DNA from: Rhyacophila brunnea
Taxonomy: Eukaryota > Arthropoda > Insecta > Trichoptera > Rhyacophilidae
Length of the DNA stretch: 64,000 nucleotides
Assembly: GCA_022495005.1 (NCBI GenBank)
Contig: JAGYXB010001076.1
Span: 1 to 64,000, forward strand
Direction of reading: 5' to 3'
In this document: positions 23,201 to 34,028 of the stretch, piece by piece
Numbering within the stretch: the first letter of the stretch is position 1
Layout of the letters: the number at the start of each line of letters is the position of its first letter
Translations under genes and position numbers: made by a program
The notes under the pieces: model-generated
Database searches by the model: none
Told to the model about the DNA's origin: nothing
The model's input: only the letters and a program-made list of their open reading frames with translations

Positions 23201-23408
23201 ATAGGGAGGTTATTAAAAACACTTTAATTATTCATTTTTTTTTATTGTGACCATTGACTTGATAGGTTGCTAATGGAATTTTTACATAGGTACTCTATTT
23301 TATTGATTTGTTATTTAATAGTATTCGTTGTCAGTGTTTATTTCCCTTTTGGTGAGTGTACACAGTGCCTGAAGATGTCGAAAGACGAAACCCAGGTCCC
23401 AAATAACG
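20280..23408. repeat. Outer flank repeat, right arm (inverted)
   Basis: Reverse complement of 383-733 plus 3064-4860. The match ends at about 23408; beyond it the sequence diverges from both other copies. Relative to the left arm it lacks the 2.3-kb insert and carries a separate 1.08-kb insert at 20684-21766. The ORFs at 22718-22915 and 23267-23515 fall in this repeat and lack conserved coding signal. Confidence 0.8.
20684..21766. mobile_element. hAT-like non-autonomous element, 1083 bp, with 8-bp target duplication
   Basis: It interrupts the hairpin element found intact at 4403-4533 and 61760-61890. The 8-bp word GTTACAAT lies on both sides (20676-20683 and 21767-21774) and once in the empty copies. 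The right end read inward is CAGTGGCAGCCGGT and the left end is CAACGGCGGCTGGT, imperfect inverted repeats of the CAGTGGC type usual for hAT. The interior is AT-rich with no transposase. The ORF at 21109-21324 has no recognisable domain. Confidence 0.75.
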
Positions 23409-23887
23409 ACTCAATTATTGGAATAGTACAAAACTTAATTCCATTGGAGCTTAAAAATACATCTAGGCATTTTGTTAATACTTCATTATTATCGTTATTA
23501 TATTACTTTACTTAAATATCTTACCTTTCGGTAAATTGCAAGACAGAGACAAACTTGACAGCTTTATGTCGCCTCACAATATTGTTATGCACTAATTGTG
23601 CAGCATCTTTCATGATGCCAATGAACCCACCTATTTAATTATGGAATCAAATTTTTCCAAGAAATCTAGGTACTGACAAATATTTGGATATATTGAAAAA
23701 GTATTATTTTTGATGTTTCATTATCCCATTAACTTCTTGCGATGCCCGAAGTCACATAGATCGCGAGCCCTGATAGGGTTTAATATCGTCGCTGCATATT
23801 CAATATATCGTATGTGTAGTAGCTTGATTTTGAAGAGCGCTGATGAATAGGTATTAAAAATGCCAGTAGTTAAAATTTATCGCAATT
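23409..23887. other. AT-rich spacer, nothing recognised
   Basis: The sequence lies just outside the right end of the inverted repeat. No ORF with a domain, no tRNA-like box and no match to other parts of the window that I can see. Confidence 0.4.
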
Positions 23888-24115
23888 AGAATGTCACCTT
23901 GTATCATAGGGGTAACGCACGGACGGGGCGTAAACCCAGGAGATGCAGGGTTCGATTCTCTGCCGGGGTGATGACGACACCCTGGCCCTGGTGTGGTGTA
24001 GTGGCACCATGATTTTGAACCGGTCCTGGTCCAAACTAGGTTGAGAACCCCTGCTCTCGGCTAGCTCTGAAGGGGCGGAGGGGGAGGTCAAGTAAGAGTT
24101 CTTAGTGATCACTGG
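23888..24115 (+). mobile_element. tRNA-derived SINE S3 joined to a hAT-like end
   Basis: 23895-23970 reads like a tRNA head: GTATCATAGGGGTAACGCACGG in the A-box region, then GCAGGGTTCGATTCTCTGCC, a good T-arm with B-box. It is followed at about 23990-24060 by GAACCGGTCCTGG and AGGTTGAGAACCCCTGCTCT, a type of sequence found at hAT termini. This may be a composite or two adjacent insertions. Confidence 0.5.
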
Positions 24116-27100
24116 TAGCACACTACTGTATTAATTCATGATCGCGATGACGTCAGGGGTTACGTCAATTGAATACGTGTATTAATTAAGGCGCTAAGTA
24201 CCAAAATAATAAAAACTGACATTTTTATAGAAAAATGTTCTACATACCAACGCCAATCACTTCAACAATAGTCTAAGTGCCTCAAGCAAGTCAAAAAAAT
24301 ACAGCAAAATAATTAAACCTGTCGACGTTGTAAGTCCGTTGGCGTGTTTTATTTATAATGGTGTAAGTAGCACTGCAGTGGTTAACGGCATTCAATATTA
24401 AATAGCTGACGATGGTGTGTTGACACTTGCGAGTTCTTAATACCTAAAATTATAGAAGCTGCCGTGATTGCTTCACACTGTAAAACTACATTTTTCAAAA
24501 GGTCTGCTTCATGAAATTTTACTGCAATGACTCGGTATTTTGTAACTACAGGCAATACTACTTTTTGGTACTTAGAGCCTTATTTAATACTTTGGACGCG
24601 GAAGACGCACACGGCGCGTAATGACCAGGCGGCCGATCGTTGTAATTAACGTGCATTTTAAAGGGGGCAATTAAAATCTCATTATCTCTTCAGCAGCGAA
24701 AGCGTTAATACACGTATTCAATTGTTATTGTTCATATTAATTTTCAAGGTCTCGGTCACAACGATATGTATCAGAAACAGCTGGTGGCTATTTACGATCC
24801 CGTATGGTTCAAGTTCAATGTCACTACAATCTCATTGTTGGCCTAGGTCAGGGCCATATAGCAACACTAATAAATTTAGGATTCACGAAGTCTATTAATA
24901 ATAATTAAAGGTCTATTTTTAATTGTATAAGTTATTTATTTATCGTTATTTCATATTATAAAAGTTGTCATTCGTAAAATTGTTTATCTTTTATAAAACT
25001 TCGATATAGTATGTATTCGTAGTTGTAACATTCTTTATAATTATATGAAACTATATTTTTATTTTATTTTATTCACATAAAACTTAATGTATAATTTAAT
25101 TATCTCTATATTTATTTTTATTTGTATCGGTTACTTGAAACTTACTATGCGGCAGTTTATGAAGAGGTTGGGAACCACTGGCACTTTCCTAGATGCACCT
25201 TATGGTACTTCGCGACTATATACTTATGAGTGACTCACTCACTACGCGAGTACTTGCGGGGTAACGTCACACGCTGTGACGCACTTGCTCGAAAAGCACT
25301 CATATGTAGGTACCTACTATTCCGCAAAAATCCTCTCGCAGGAATTTTTTATCGGAAAACCCGACACCAAAGTGGCGTGAATTAAGACTGTTTAGCTTGA
25401 AGCGGCGAGGCCTACTAATTTTTGTATGAAAAATGTCGATGTTAAGATATATATAAGGTATAAGAAGTCAGCGGGATTTTCCCAAAAATTTGACTTCACG
25501 GGACGCGAGGCTCTGCCTACGGTTTTAAGACTTTATCTATTCTCTCCTAAAACCTTGAGTAATCTAATGAAGAAATACTAAGGCTAGATATAGACCCGAA
25601 TTACCCTTTATTTGAAGTATATTATTTTGTAATGTGGAAAATATGCGTACCTACATGACTTTTAGATGACATTTGAGCGCTCGGGCGATGAACCAATGGG
25701 ATTGTTTCTGTCCCCTTCAACATGATAATTGGTAAAATTTTCCGACCAATAGAATCGCTTTTCCCTTTCTATTAGAAAAAAGGCAAAATCTTTAAACCAA
25801 TCACGAGAAAGTGGATTATTTTTCCGCTTTCCCGGAAAATTACGAACTACCAACTAGATTGGAAATAACCTTCCTTTAAATATATACCAACGATACGACT
25901 TTCAATATCGTCTGGAAGCGTTACTATGGGTTTTCACATAATAATATGTGAAAACCCATAGTAACATATTATTATATTTATTATAATCTAGATAAATATT
26001 TTCCAACCTGAATGTCGGCGCTATTATGGTATAAAAGGAAAATCTATTCATAGAAAAAGATGCATTTAGCCGATATGTGCGGGAGCACTATACTTTGCAT
26101 GACTGCTCAGGTCTATAGTCGGCGTGAGAATGATTCTAAATATAAAATTGAGCGACAATTTATACTGAATATTTTCCTTCAGCTTTTCCCCCGTTTAGAA
26201 GTAAAGCTCACACCTAATTTACACTGTTACACAAACTTAACAAGATAAGTTATATAGTGGAATCAATATTTGAAAGGTAATTACTTGGCAAGTGTGAAAT
26301 TACGAGCTCCAAAGCTGTTTCAGCTCATTTTCGTTTGAATTAGAAAAGGCCTACGAGACTCATCTAATCTTTTATCATGTACCTGGCCGACTGAAATTAC
26401 CATTTTATTATTTATATTAAATTCACGCAGCCGTTGCTTACAATAGGTATTCGATTACTCTTTATTATTATAATAATGTACCTATGAAATCATTATTTGC
26501 ACAAAAAATATTTCTATGCGAGCGGAATATTCCGTCTCGCTCGTTTGTATGAACTTATTTCCTTAGGAGGTTTCTCTTTCCTACTCACGGCGTCTTACGC
26601 TATCGTACTTACGTACGTTTTCACAGCACCTCGGATTAGCAGTCTATTTTTATACAATGCAAGATTATGAACTACTTATGAATTTACAGTGATTTACAAC
26701 ATTTAGGTAATAATGATAATAATCACATAAACTGTTTACATGTTTAATTAATTTTATACACTTATACACTTACACAATATCTTACACACTAGACCTTTCG
26801 GTAGGTACCTATGACACGGCCACAAAATGTACGCCTTCAGCGGACATTTCTAGCGATAAATTTGTGACGCCACAACTTTTCGGTCCGACATTAAATGTCG
26901 ATTTTTGTTTGGAATTACGCGGCCTACCTCTAAACAAAGCTATAACAATTATGAAATGAGTCCCATAGTACAGTCTGAGTAACTTATAGCCACTCAGAGT
27001 GAACTATAGATGAGTTTTCTTTCAAGAAGACCGAACGGTCTTATAAGGTAAAATGTAAGTAACTAAAATGTATAGAATTAAGGTTAAAAAATAGATAATA

Positions 27101-27690
27101 AACTGTAAACGACTTATGTGACATCATTTACTAAACATTGTTAACAAATATCCATTCATAACAAATCCAATTTCGAATTATATAAAATCAAATTTTATTT
27201 TTTGAATTTGGTCGCGATGTATTACCGGCGACTTACATGAAATACCTTAAATAAATAAATTATGATATCAGATAATGTCGTAATTAAAATCTAATGATAA
27301 CATTTTGTAAGTATTGATTGCACACACGTAAATTAAATAATACATTAATGTTATTAATTATTAAAAAGAGTGTACGAATTTTAAATACCTACCTTTATAA
27401 AAGATAGATGAAGGAATTTCAGAAATGAAAATTCTAACAATGTAAGTCCAAGGACCCAATTTCTTTCCTAATTTACAAAAAGAAATTGTTCTTTAAACCT
27501 GTCACTTAAGCCCGACTGATCATTTTTAAATTATAAAAAAGTAACCCTAAATAGGTAACTTTCGAACCTTAAAAATAAATACTTGTCGTAGAAATCTAGT
27601 TTAGATCTAAAGTCATATCTCTAAGTTAAAATGTTTTATAAATATAATTAAATAAATTTTGATCGTACCTGCTTCCAGCTGATTAGAATC
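24116..27690. other. Gene-poor AT-rich region
   Basis: No coding region is supported. Contents are a GGTTGGGAACCACTGG hAT-end-like word near 25167-25182, a perfect hairpin at 25920-25965, a TATAAAAG word at 26030 without a good initiator, and a partial copy of dispersed repeat Y at 26960-27060. The ORFs at 25662-25853 and 26060-26248 are short and unrecognised. Confidence 0.5.
25920..25965. repeat. Perfect 21-bp inverted repeat with 4-nt loop
   Basis: The arm at 25920-25940 (TTACTATGGGTTTTCACATA after a G) is exactly complementary to 25945-25965, separated only by ATAA. Symmetry stops sharply at both outer edges. Confidence 0.85.
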
Positions 27691-27707
27691 GGCACGCAAA
27701 GTTTCGG

Positions 27708-27773
27708 TATAAAAGAAACGGCCGAATTTGATTTTGCTTCATTCTGTTTGCACTAATACATTCGAGCAGTAAT
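27708..27773 (+). promoter_or_regulatory. Candidate core promoter (TATA + Inr)
   Basis: TATAAAAG at 27708-27715 and TCATTC at 27739-27744 give an Inr A at 27741, 33 bp after the first T of the TATA box. AGTAAT at 27768-27773 matches the downstream element RGWYVT at five of six positions and lies at +28. No ORF of note follows within 500 bp, so it may be a retroelement promoter. Confidence 0.4.
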
Positions 27774-28259
27774 TTTTATTATTTGCGTTCGTATTACGCA
27801 CCGTTTTGAATAAAAATATTTTTATTTTTCATAACCGCGAACCTGATAAATGAATTAGTAGATATTTAGCTAATCTATGTTGTAAGTACCATAGGGACTT
27901 TTGCTATTGTCACTAAATTTGTACTACCTATAGGTATCTATAGACTGCTTATTTTTACCTAATTAAATAATCATAATTTTCCGGAAAAGCCGGGAAATAA
28001 ACAGCTTTTCTGTAATTGAACAAGAGTCTGGCTCTTGGTCTCGTGGAGGAGGTATAAAAACTGCCCCATTGGTACACTTTTCGCGTGTAAACACGCCCCG
28101 AAAAGTCATGCAAGGCCTTTCTCGACCCTTTTCAGTATTTTAAGTTAATAAAATCCATATTTCAATGACAAGTATTTGAACCTTTACACGTAAACGTAAT
28201 CTCTTAATCAAAACTATGAATAATTTCTTAGTTATTCAAAGAAAACATAAATTTAGAGT

Positions 28260-28860
28260 GGGGGACATTTGCATCTGTGACGTCAAATCTTGGGAAGTTA
28301 CCTTCTGGAGAGTATAAAGGAACGTGCTTTTCCATACAAGTCAGTCGTCGATTTTCCAATAGTAACGTAAGGTTGTGACGCTGCACAGAAGAAACTCGCC
28401 AAGTTTTCTTTAAAGTAAATACTCTTGCGATATATTTACGAAAAATCGTGTCGATCTATTAACGAGAAGTCATCACGGGTGACGTTGTTAAAGTCACGCT
28501 GTCAGTTGACATTTGTTAACAACATATCGTCACAGTATCGCGTCATCAGCCCGCGATCTTTTATGAAAAAGGAGCATAGTTTCCTAATGTTTATAGTCGC
28601 GACTCATAGTATATAAGTGTGCAACAGTACGTTAAATTAAATATAAAAATAGTTACAATTAGTTATCTTTGAATAATAATTAAGTTAAATAAGTTTATAA
28701 AATAATACAGTAAATATTTAAAGCTAAAATAAAATTGTGGAACTGTTAATAAACATTTAAATATATTATAATAAATTTATTTATTGGAATAATTTAATAA
28801 ATAATAAAAATAGTATTATCAAAAGGAAGTTTTTATTTAAAAAAAAAATTATTAAAAAAC
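28260..28860 (+). repeat. LTR-like or promoter-bearing segment
   Basis: TATAAA at 28313 and TCAGTC at 28341-28346 (A at 28343) are 30 bp apart. GGTTGT, a perfect downstream-element word, lies at 28371, one base off the ideal place. AATAAA occurs near 28752 in AT-rich DNA. The order promoter, GC-richer body and poly(A) signal within 500 bp resembles a solo LTR. I could not find a second copy in the window to define ends. Confidence 0.35.
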
Positions 28861-30600
28861 AATACAATACAAAATGTTAGAAGTGGTACATTTAAAGGAA
28901 GATTATGAATTATTAACAGTAGAAAAAATATAATATTTTTTTTAAAGCGAGTAGGGAGCATAAGTCGTTAGAAAACGATGAATTTTTTAGTACTTATGTC
29001 AATTCCAATACCTGGTATTGTTCGATTAAAAGTTATGTAAATTCAGTTCTGGGAAATTAAATACTATTTCGTAGCATTTTTTGTAATAACAATTCTAACA
29101 TTTTTTGATTAATAGACAATTCGTTAACCTGTGTTTATGTATAAATAATGACCATGTATAAGGTAGGTGACAATACGCACCACACGAAACATTTTCCATA
29201 GCTTAACAATAAAAATATTTATCAATATGAGAATAAATTACAGGTAAAAAGTAAACGAGAAATCCAAGGCATACGATGCTATTTAAAAAAACGAACATTT
29301 ATTATCATGTGACAATCATCAATAAAGGTACAATGTCACAACAGTAGGGCCATGCAAATAAAACATAATATTACGAAGACGTGTCCCAAAGTTTTGTAAA
29401 TGTGCTTTTGTCACACAGTGTTAAAAAAAATGATAGATAACTCGTATGAGATAATTTTATTATAAATAAAAATAATGCTGGATAATTTCTAAAACATTGA
29501 TAAGTAAGTATGTAATATACCTACTGACATCAACATAAAATAAATGTATTGATCTTCAGTTGATGTTTTTAGTAGTAAAATTATGACGACATAACTGCAA
29601 GGTTTCCGCCTTGTAGTCAATCCTTTTCTTAGTTTGAAATGACGTTAACTTCCTACAACAAAACTGATACGAAATCCTCAAATTAAGTCTCGCAGTTCAC
29701 CCTGATCGGTCTGCCGACTCTTCAGAGTGAGCTGTAGATGATAAAAGTCGACCTAAAAAGGTCATGAACAACTATAATATGTAAGTAATATAAATGGTAT
29801 CACGTAAGTGTGTTTTTTGTAATTTCATAAGTGTCCCTCGCATACTGCGAGTATTGACATGTTGATGTATTTGAATTATTTCTATAATGTTATTAATTTA
29901 AATCGTTGATCAAATTTAAAATGTTATTTCGAGTATATGGAATCATACCGCGAGCCACACTCGAATGAAATGTTATTCCCCTTTTTGTAAATTCATATAA
30001 ACGATGTGTCATATATCTTCTTTCTCAAGTAAATGCTGTATAACCCTTTGTGTTAAATAGAGATAGCACTATTCATGTATTTTACTCACACACTCTGTTT
30101 GTTTTATAAAGCCGGGTGAGTAAGAAAGAGAACACTCTAAGACAGATTCTCTGTAGTCAGATCTCGTATGTGTGAGCGAGACAAATTCACAATCTTAAAA
30201 TATAATCGATCCCAATGGGAAATCTTCTGTATCGACCTTTTGAGGTGCGATTATTGATTTTTATAACTTAAATGTAAGAATGAATATTGTTTATGATATT
30301 AGAATGCACTAATTAAGTATTCTTATGAACTTTATTAACATATTGTAATGGTTTGAGCGGTAAAGACAATAATCCATAAAACTTGACATCTCTCTCTTTC
30401 TAGGCAAATCTGTTCGATTCCCGCCTCACGAGATGAGTTGTATGAAGAACTAAGAAGGTCAAAATATCCTATTTCCAATAATTATTCTAGCTATCTTAAA
30501 AGTATCCAATTTACTATCTATTAATCTATTCTGCCTTATGCATATATTCATCTCGTATTTACTGACAACCACGTATTTTCTTTCTTACGTGAAAGAGACA
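28861..30600. other. AT-rich region with a partial copy of repeat Y
   Basis: No gene recognised. 29592-29790 shares TTGTAGTCAAT and TCAGAGTGAGCTGTAGATGA with the repeats at 745-975 and 49100-49320. The remainder is unannotated AT-rich sequence. Confidence 0.45.
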
Positions 30601-30655
30601 GGAGGTTTATTTCCCTCTTTGGCAAAGCCCCCTCTTCGATGTCCCTCTGGACCTT

Positions 30656-30719
30656 TATAAAAGAGCATTATCTATTCCATCGAATCATTCGCAGACTGGC
30701 ACTCACCGCGAACAGTCAT
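30656..30719 (+). promoter_or_regulatory. Core promoter of the gag-only unit: TATA, Inr and DPE
   Basis: TATAAAAG at 30656-30663, initiator TCATTC at 30685-30690 with A+1 at 30687, and AGTCAT at 30714-30719. The last matches RGWYVT at exactly +28 to +33. All three insect core elements are at standard spacing, 491 bp upstream of the ATG at 31178. Transcription is predicted from 30687 on the plus strand. Confidence 0.65.
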
Positions 30720-30841
30720 ACCTCAAGCTACGACACGAGTAATAATACCGATACAGATTCGATTTTATTAACGCTTTCAAGACATTTCGATTACAATAAT
30801 TCCGATCCGAATTTCGACACAAAGAAAATTCGATACGAATT

Positions 30842-30976
30842 CCGCCACCTCCGCCACCTTTCTCGATTGGAATAACTCCGCCACCTTGCTCCGCCACCTT
30901 CGCCGATTGATTTCAATACGAAGCTGCCACCTTCGTTGAAATAATTCCGCCACTATCGCCGATCCAGTCCGCCACC
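30842..30976 (+). repeat. CCGCCACC repeats in the 5' UTR
   Basis: The word CCGCCACC, usually followed by TT, occurs at 30842, 30851, 30878, 30891 and 30969. Variants occur near 30925 and 30947, seven in about 135 bp. They lie between the predicted transcription start and the gag start codon. Confidence 0.7.
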
Positions 30977-31177
30977 TTTGGATGCTGCAGCGCCGTTATC
31001 ATCGCCCATCTGGAGGACATCTAATGAATTTCTGCCGCCTCTGATTGTCTTTCTTGAGATAATTATCGACGGCCGAGTGAATTGGAACTTCTCTGAAGCC
31101 TTCATAGCGGCTAACAGAACAGACACATTCAGATATTGTTACCGATACTGCGTTACAGTTCGACTAAGCGAGCCAAG

Positions 31178-32860
31178 ATGAGCAAGATTCCTTCGCTTAC
31201 CGGTTTGCTGAATCCGGACTCACATGCGCAGATCGACGATAACATCCAAACCGACCTGACGCAGATCCATGAGCTGAAGAGGAAGCTGAGAGCGGCAGAT
31301 TTTGCCTACATCTACGGCTTTCTCTGCATCGCTTATGGGATTCCGCCACACGAGACACTGCCAGATCTCCAAAAACAGAGAGACAAGCCTGAGAGCAAAA
31401 AGAAAACAAAATCCAACATGCAGAGAGTCCCAGAAGAAATCGATGCCATCAAGCTGGTGACCCCTAATCAAGCCGACACGGAGGAGGACGACGCTGACTA
31501 CGAGGACCTGGACATCGATGATTCTGACTACTTTGACGACGACTCACAAACCATGGAAGCTGATAAACCCGCTCAGGCCCCCACTTTGGCCACTGCCAAA
31601 GCCCAGGCCCCAGGCGGCCCCTCAACATCCACCGCCCAAACCAAGACCAGCCCCGAAATGATGGACACCACTCCAGCGGTGCCACCATCTTCCAGCATAA
31701 AATCAGACAAATCAAAAACGTACGCAGCCGCAGCCAAATCAAATGCAGCCTCAGCCATGACCACAATGAGTGATGATGAATTCCTCAAAAAAATAAGAGC
31801 CGTTAACGATCGCCTCAACCTCGAAAAAGACGAAGAAATAGAAAGAAAAAAGATCAAAAGAGCAAGCAAACGCCCAGCCACAAAAAGCCCCGATCTCAAA
31901 ATTGCCAAAAAACCAGCTACACAGACACCGAAAAAGCCAGACATGCCAACCCCCAAAATGACAGTACCAACGAAGGACAAAAAAGCAGACAGACCGCCCA
32001 AAACCCCACCGATTATTCTGCATGATAAAAAAGCATTCAGGAATACAATGGCCAAGCTGAAAGACGCTGGTGTCACTATTTCTGACGCGAAAAATATCAA
32101 AACAGGAATATTACTCACCCTGCCAGACCCAGACTCTTACAGGCTGGCAGTTCGGATTATGGACACAGACAAGACTGAATACCATTCATATAACCTCCAA
32201 GAGGAAAAACCATTAAAGATAGTGATCAGAGGTATCCCTGAAGAGACGACTGCTGAAGAAATTCGCAGTGAACTCATTTCACTGGGATACCCGATCAGGA
32301 ACGCCTTCAGGATGACCCAAGGGAGCCAGAAGACACAGATCCCGCTGATTCTCCTCGACGTCGAGAAGAGCGGCGAGGCCAAGAATATCTACAAGCTCAC
32401 CTCCATCTTCGGATTATCCATCCAAGTGGAGCCGCTACGCAGAAGAACGGCGGATGGACAGTGTCATCGCTGCCAGGGCTTTGCCCACTCCGCCTCCTGC
32501 TGCCACGCTACTCCGATGTGCGTCCGATGTGCTGGCGAACACCTCACCTCGGATTGCAAGAAGAAGAATCCGACCGATCCCGCCAAATGCGCCAACTGTG
32601 GTGGCCCTCACCCGGCCAACTACAGAGGTTGCCCAAGGCACCCCAAACACGCCAGATATGCGTTTACAAACGCCGACAAGCAATTTCAACAACAGCCCAG
32701 ACAACGCGAAGAACCGCAAAACACATTCAAACCAGCTTGGATGAACACAACCAACAGAACCACGGAGCCAGACCAAATCAATGAAGCGCTGATGGCGCTA
32801 AAGAACGCCATCGATATCGCCAACGAACTCATGAAAAGACTAACCAGCAAAAGGACCTAG
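31178..32860 (+). CDS. Gag-like ORF1 of a non-LTR retrotransposon
   Basis: 560 aa from the ATG at 31178 (GCCAAGATGA, a good context); an earlier in-frame ATG at 31136 would add 14 residues. The N-terminal third is acidic (EEDDADYEDLDIDDSDYFDDD). The middle is rich in K, P, T and A. Next comes a Pre-C2HC/RRM-like block starting near IVIRGIPEETTAEEIRSEL, then three zinc knuckles CX2CX4HX4C, CX2CX3HX4C and CX2CX3HX6C. That triplet is the signature of ORF1 in Jockey/I/R1-type LINEs; such proteins bind and package the element RNA. The frame is fully open. No ORF2 (endonuclease/RT) follows, so any movement would need RT from another element. Confidence 0.85.
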   Translation: MSKIPSLTGLLNPDSHAQIDDNIQTDLTQIHELKRKLRAADFAYIYGFLCIAYGIPPHETLPDLQKQRDKPESKKKTKSNMQRVPEEIDAIKLVTPNQADTEEDDADYEDLDIDDSDYFDDDSQTMEADKPAQAPTLATAKAQAPGGPSTSTAQTKTSPEMMDTTPAVPPSSSIKSDKSKTYAAAAKSNAASAMTTMSDDEFLKKIRAVNDRLNLEKDEEIERKKIKRASKRPATKSPDLKIAKKPATQTPKKPDMPTPKMTVPTKDKKADRPPKTPPIILHDKKAFRNTMAKLKDAGVTISDAKNIKTGILLTLPDPDSYRLAVRIMDTDKTEYHSYNLQEEKPLKIVIRGIPEETTAEEIRSELISLGYPIRNAFRMTQGSQKTQIPLILLDVEKSGEAKNIYKLTSIFGLSIQVEPLRRRTADGQCHRCQGFAHSASCCHATPMCVRCAGEHLTSDCKKKNPTDPAKCANCGGPHPANYRGCPRHPKHARYAFTNADKQFQQQPRQREEPQNTFKPAWMNTTNRTTEPDQINEALMALKNAIDIANELMKRLTSKRT

Positions 32861-33600
32861 ATCCACACCAAAGTATAGATAGAAACGAACGAGCGCCGAC
32901 AAGAGTGAAGAAAGAAGAAAAAGAAACACAATTTTAATCCTAACCAACAAGCCAAGATGCAGACAATACAGAAAAACCCGCAAGGGAGGAGACTTCCATC
33001 ACACGCCATCATACAGATGAAAGGGATATGGGGCTTGCCCCGGTGCCCTACACGCCAAACATACCACAACACAACAACCATCGAATCAGTTCTGTCCGAG
33101 CCGTGCTCCTGCGACGTCTCAGTAACCCGCTTTAGATCTCTTCAGATCTTCACGAAGGGGTTTCGATAGCTCAAGTTCAGTTCCGTCCAAGCGATATTCT
33201 CCGGAGGACGTGCGAGGCCCTTTGGTCTATTTCGCACACTTCGTCAACAAAATTCTAGACTCACGCCCTCGCGTACAGTTCTCAGCGGAATTCCCGCTCG
33301 CGCTAAGCAGACGTCATACGTAGATGACGTCAGCTCATAGTAACGCGAAACGTGTACTAAATTGTTCTATATGAACGCTAAAATATATACGCGTATAATC
33401 TTCAAACTTAATTAAACGTTTACCTCTCAAACTAAATATTGTTTTAAGATTTAGTTTAAATAATAACTAAATATAAGAATATTTTATAAATTATAAATAT
33501 GTGCTAAATAAATTAAGATTTTATATAAACAATTAAATAAAAAAATAATAAGTTTTTTCTAATTTTAATCCATGACCTGAATGTGTAACTAAAAGACTAC
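32861..33600 (+). other. 3' untranslated region of the gag-only unit
   Basis: After the stop codon come A-rich purine sequence, then GC-rich DNA to about 33340. AT-rich DNA follows with AATAAA near 33509 and an A-rich run near 33536-33552 that could be the element's 3' end. An ORF at 32957-33169 begins with an ATG in AAGATGC but lacks any endonuclease or RT motif. Confidence 0.45.
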
Positions 33601-33699
33601 ATACATACAAAAACATTTATTAAAGAAATAAATTAGTTACTACAAATACTTTAAATATATACTTTAATAACTCTATACAATAAAATAAAATATAAATAT

Positions 33700-33960
33700 A
33701 TTAAAAGCGAGTTATCATTATAAAGTGCCTTTAGTGAAGCACCGTTCACGAGTGCGTCCACCGCCTACTCCAAATCCTCACTGGATGAAACTTCTCTTCA
33801 AGACTGAGCTAGTCGAACATCAGGGGATCACCTATTGGTGGATACTTCTGAGGGACTGATAACATCCATCTTCTCATCACGAGGTTAGTTATCAACCCTC
33901 GGTGGTAACACACCTGAAGGGGAGGTGACACTACGACAATTAATGCAAACTAAACTGCTA
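33700..33960. other. GC-richer spacer between the gag unit and Z3
   Basis: Moderately GC-rich sequence with CACCGTTCACGAGTGCGTCC and ACACACCTGAAGGGGAGGTG. It is not matched elsewhere in the window and no ORF is recognised. Confidence 0.3.
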
Positions 33961-34028
33961 ACTTAAACTCTTTGTGAATTGTGTTGGTACGAAATTGTTT
34001 ACATATTGCATTGTAACATTCAATATAA

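Noticed and set aside
26030..26064. TATAAAAG as a core promoter
   Set aside because: No initiator-like TCA at about 30 bp downstream and no following gene.
31573..32118. 181-codon ORF and other long antisense ORFs opposite the gag gene
   Set aside because: Shadows of a biased coding sequence; translation is hydrophobic low-complexity without motifs, while the plus frame has three zinc knuckles.
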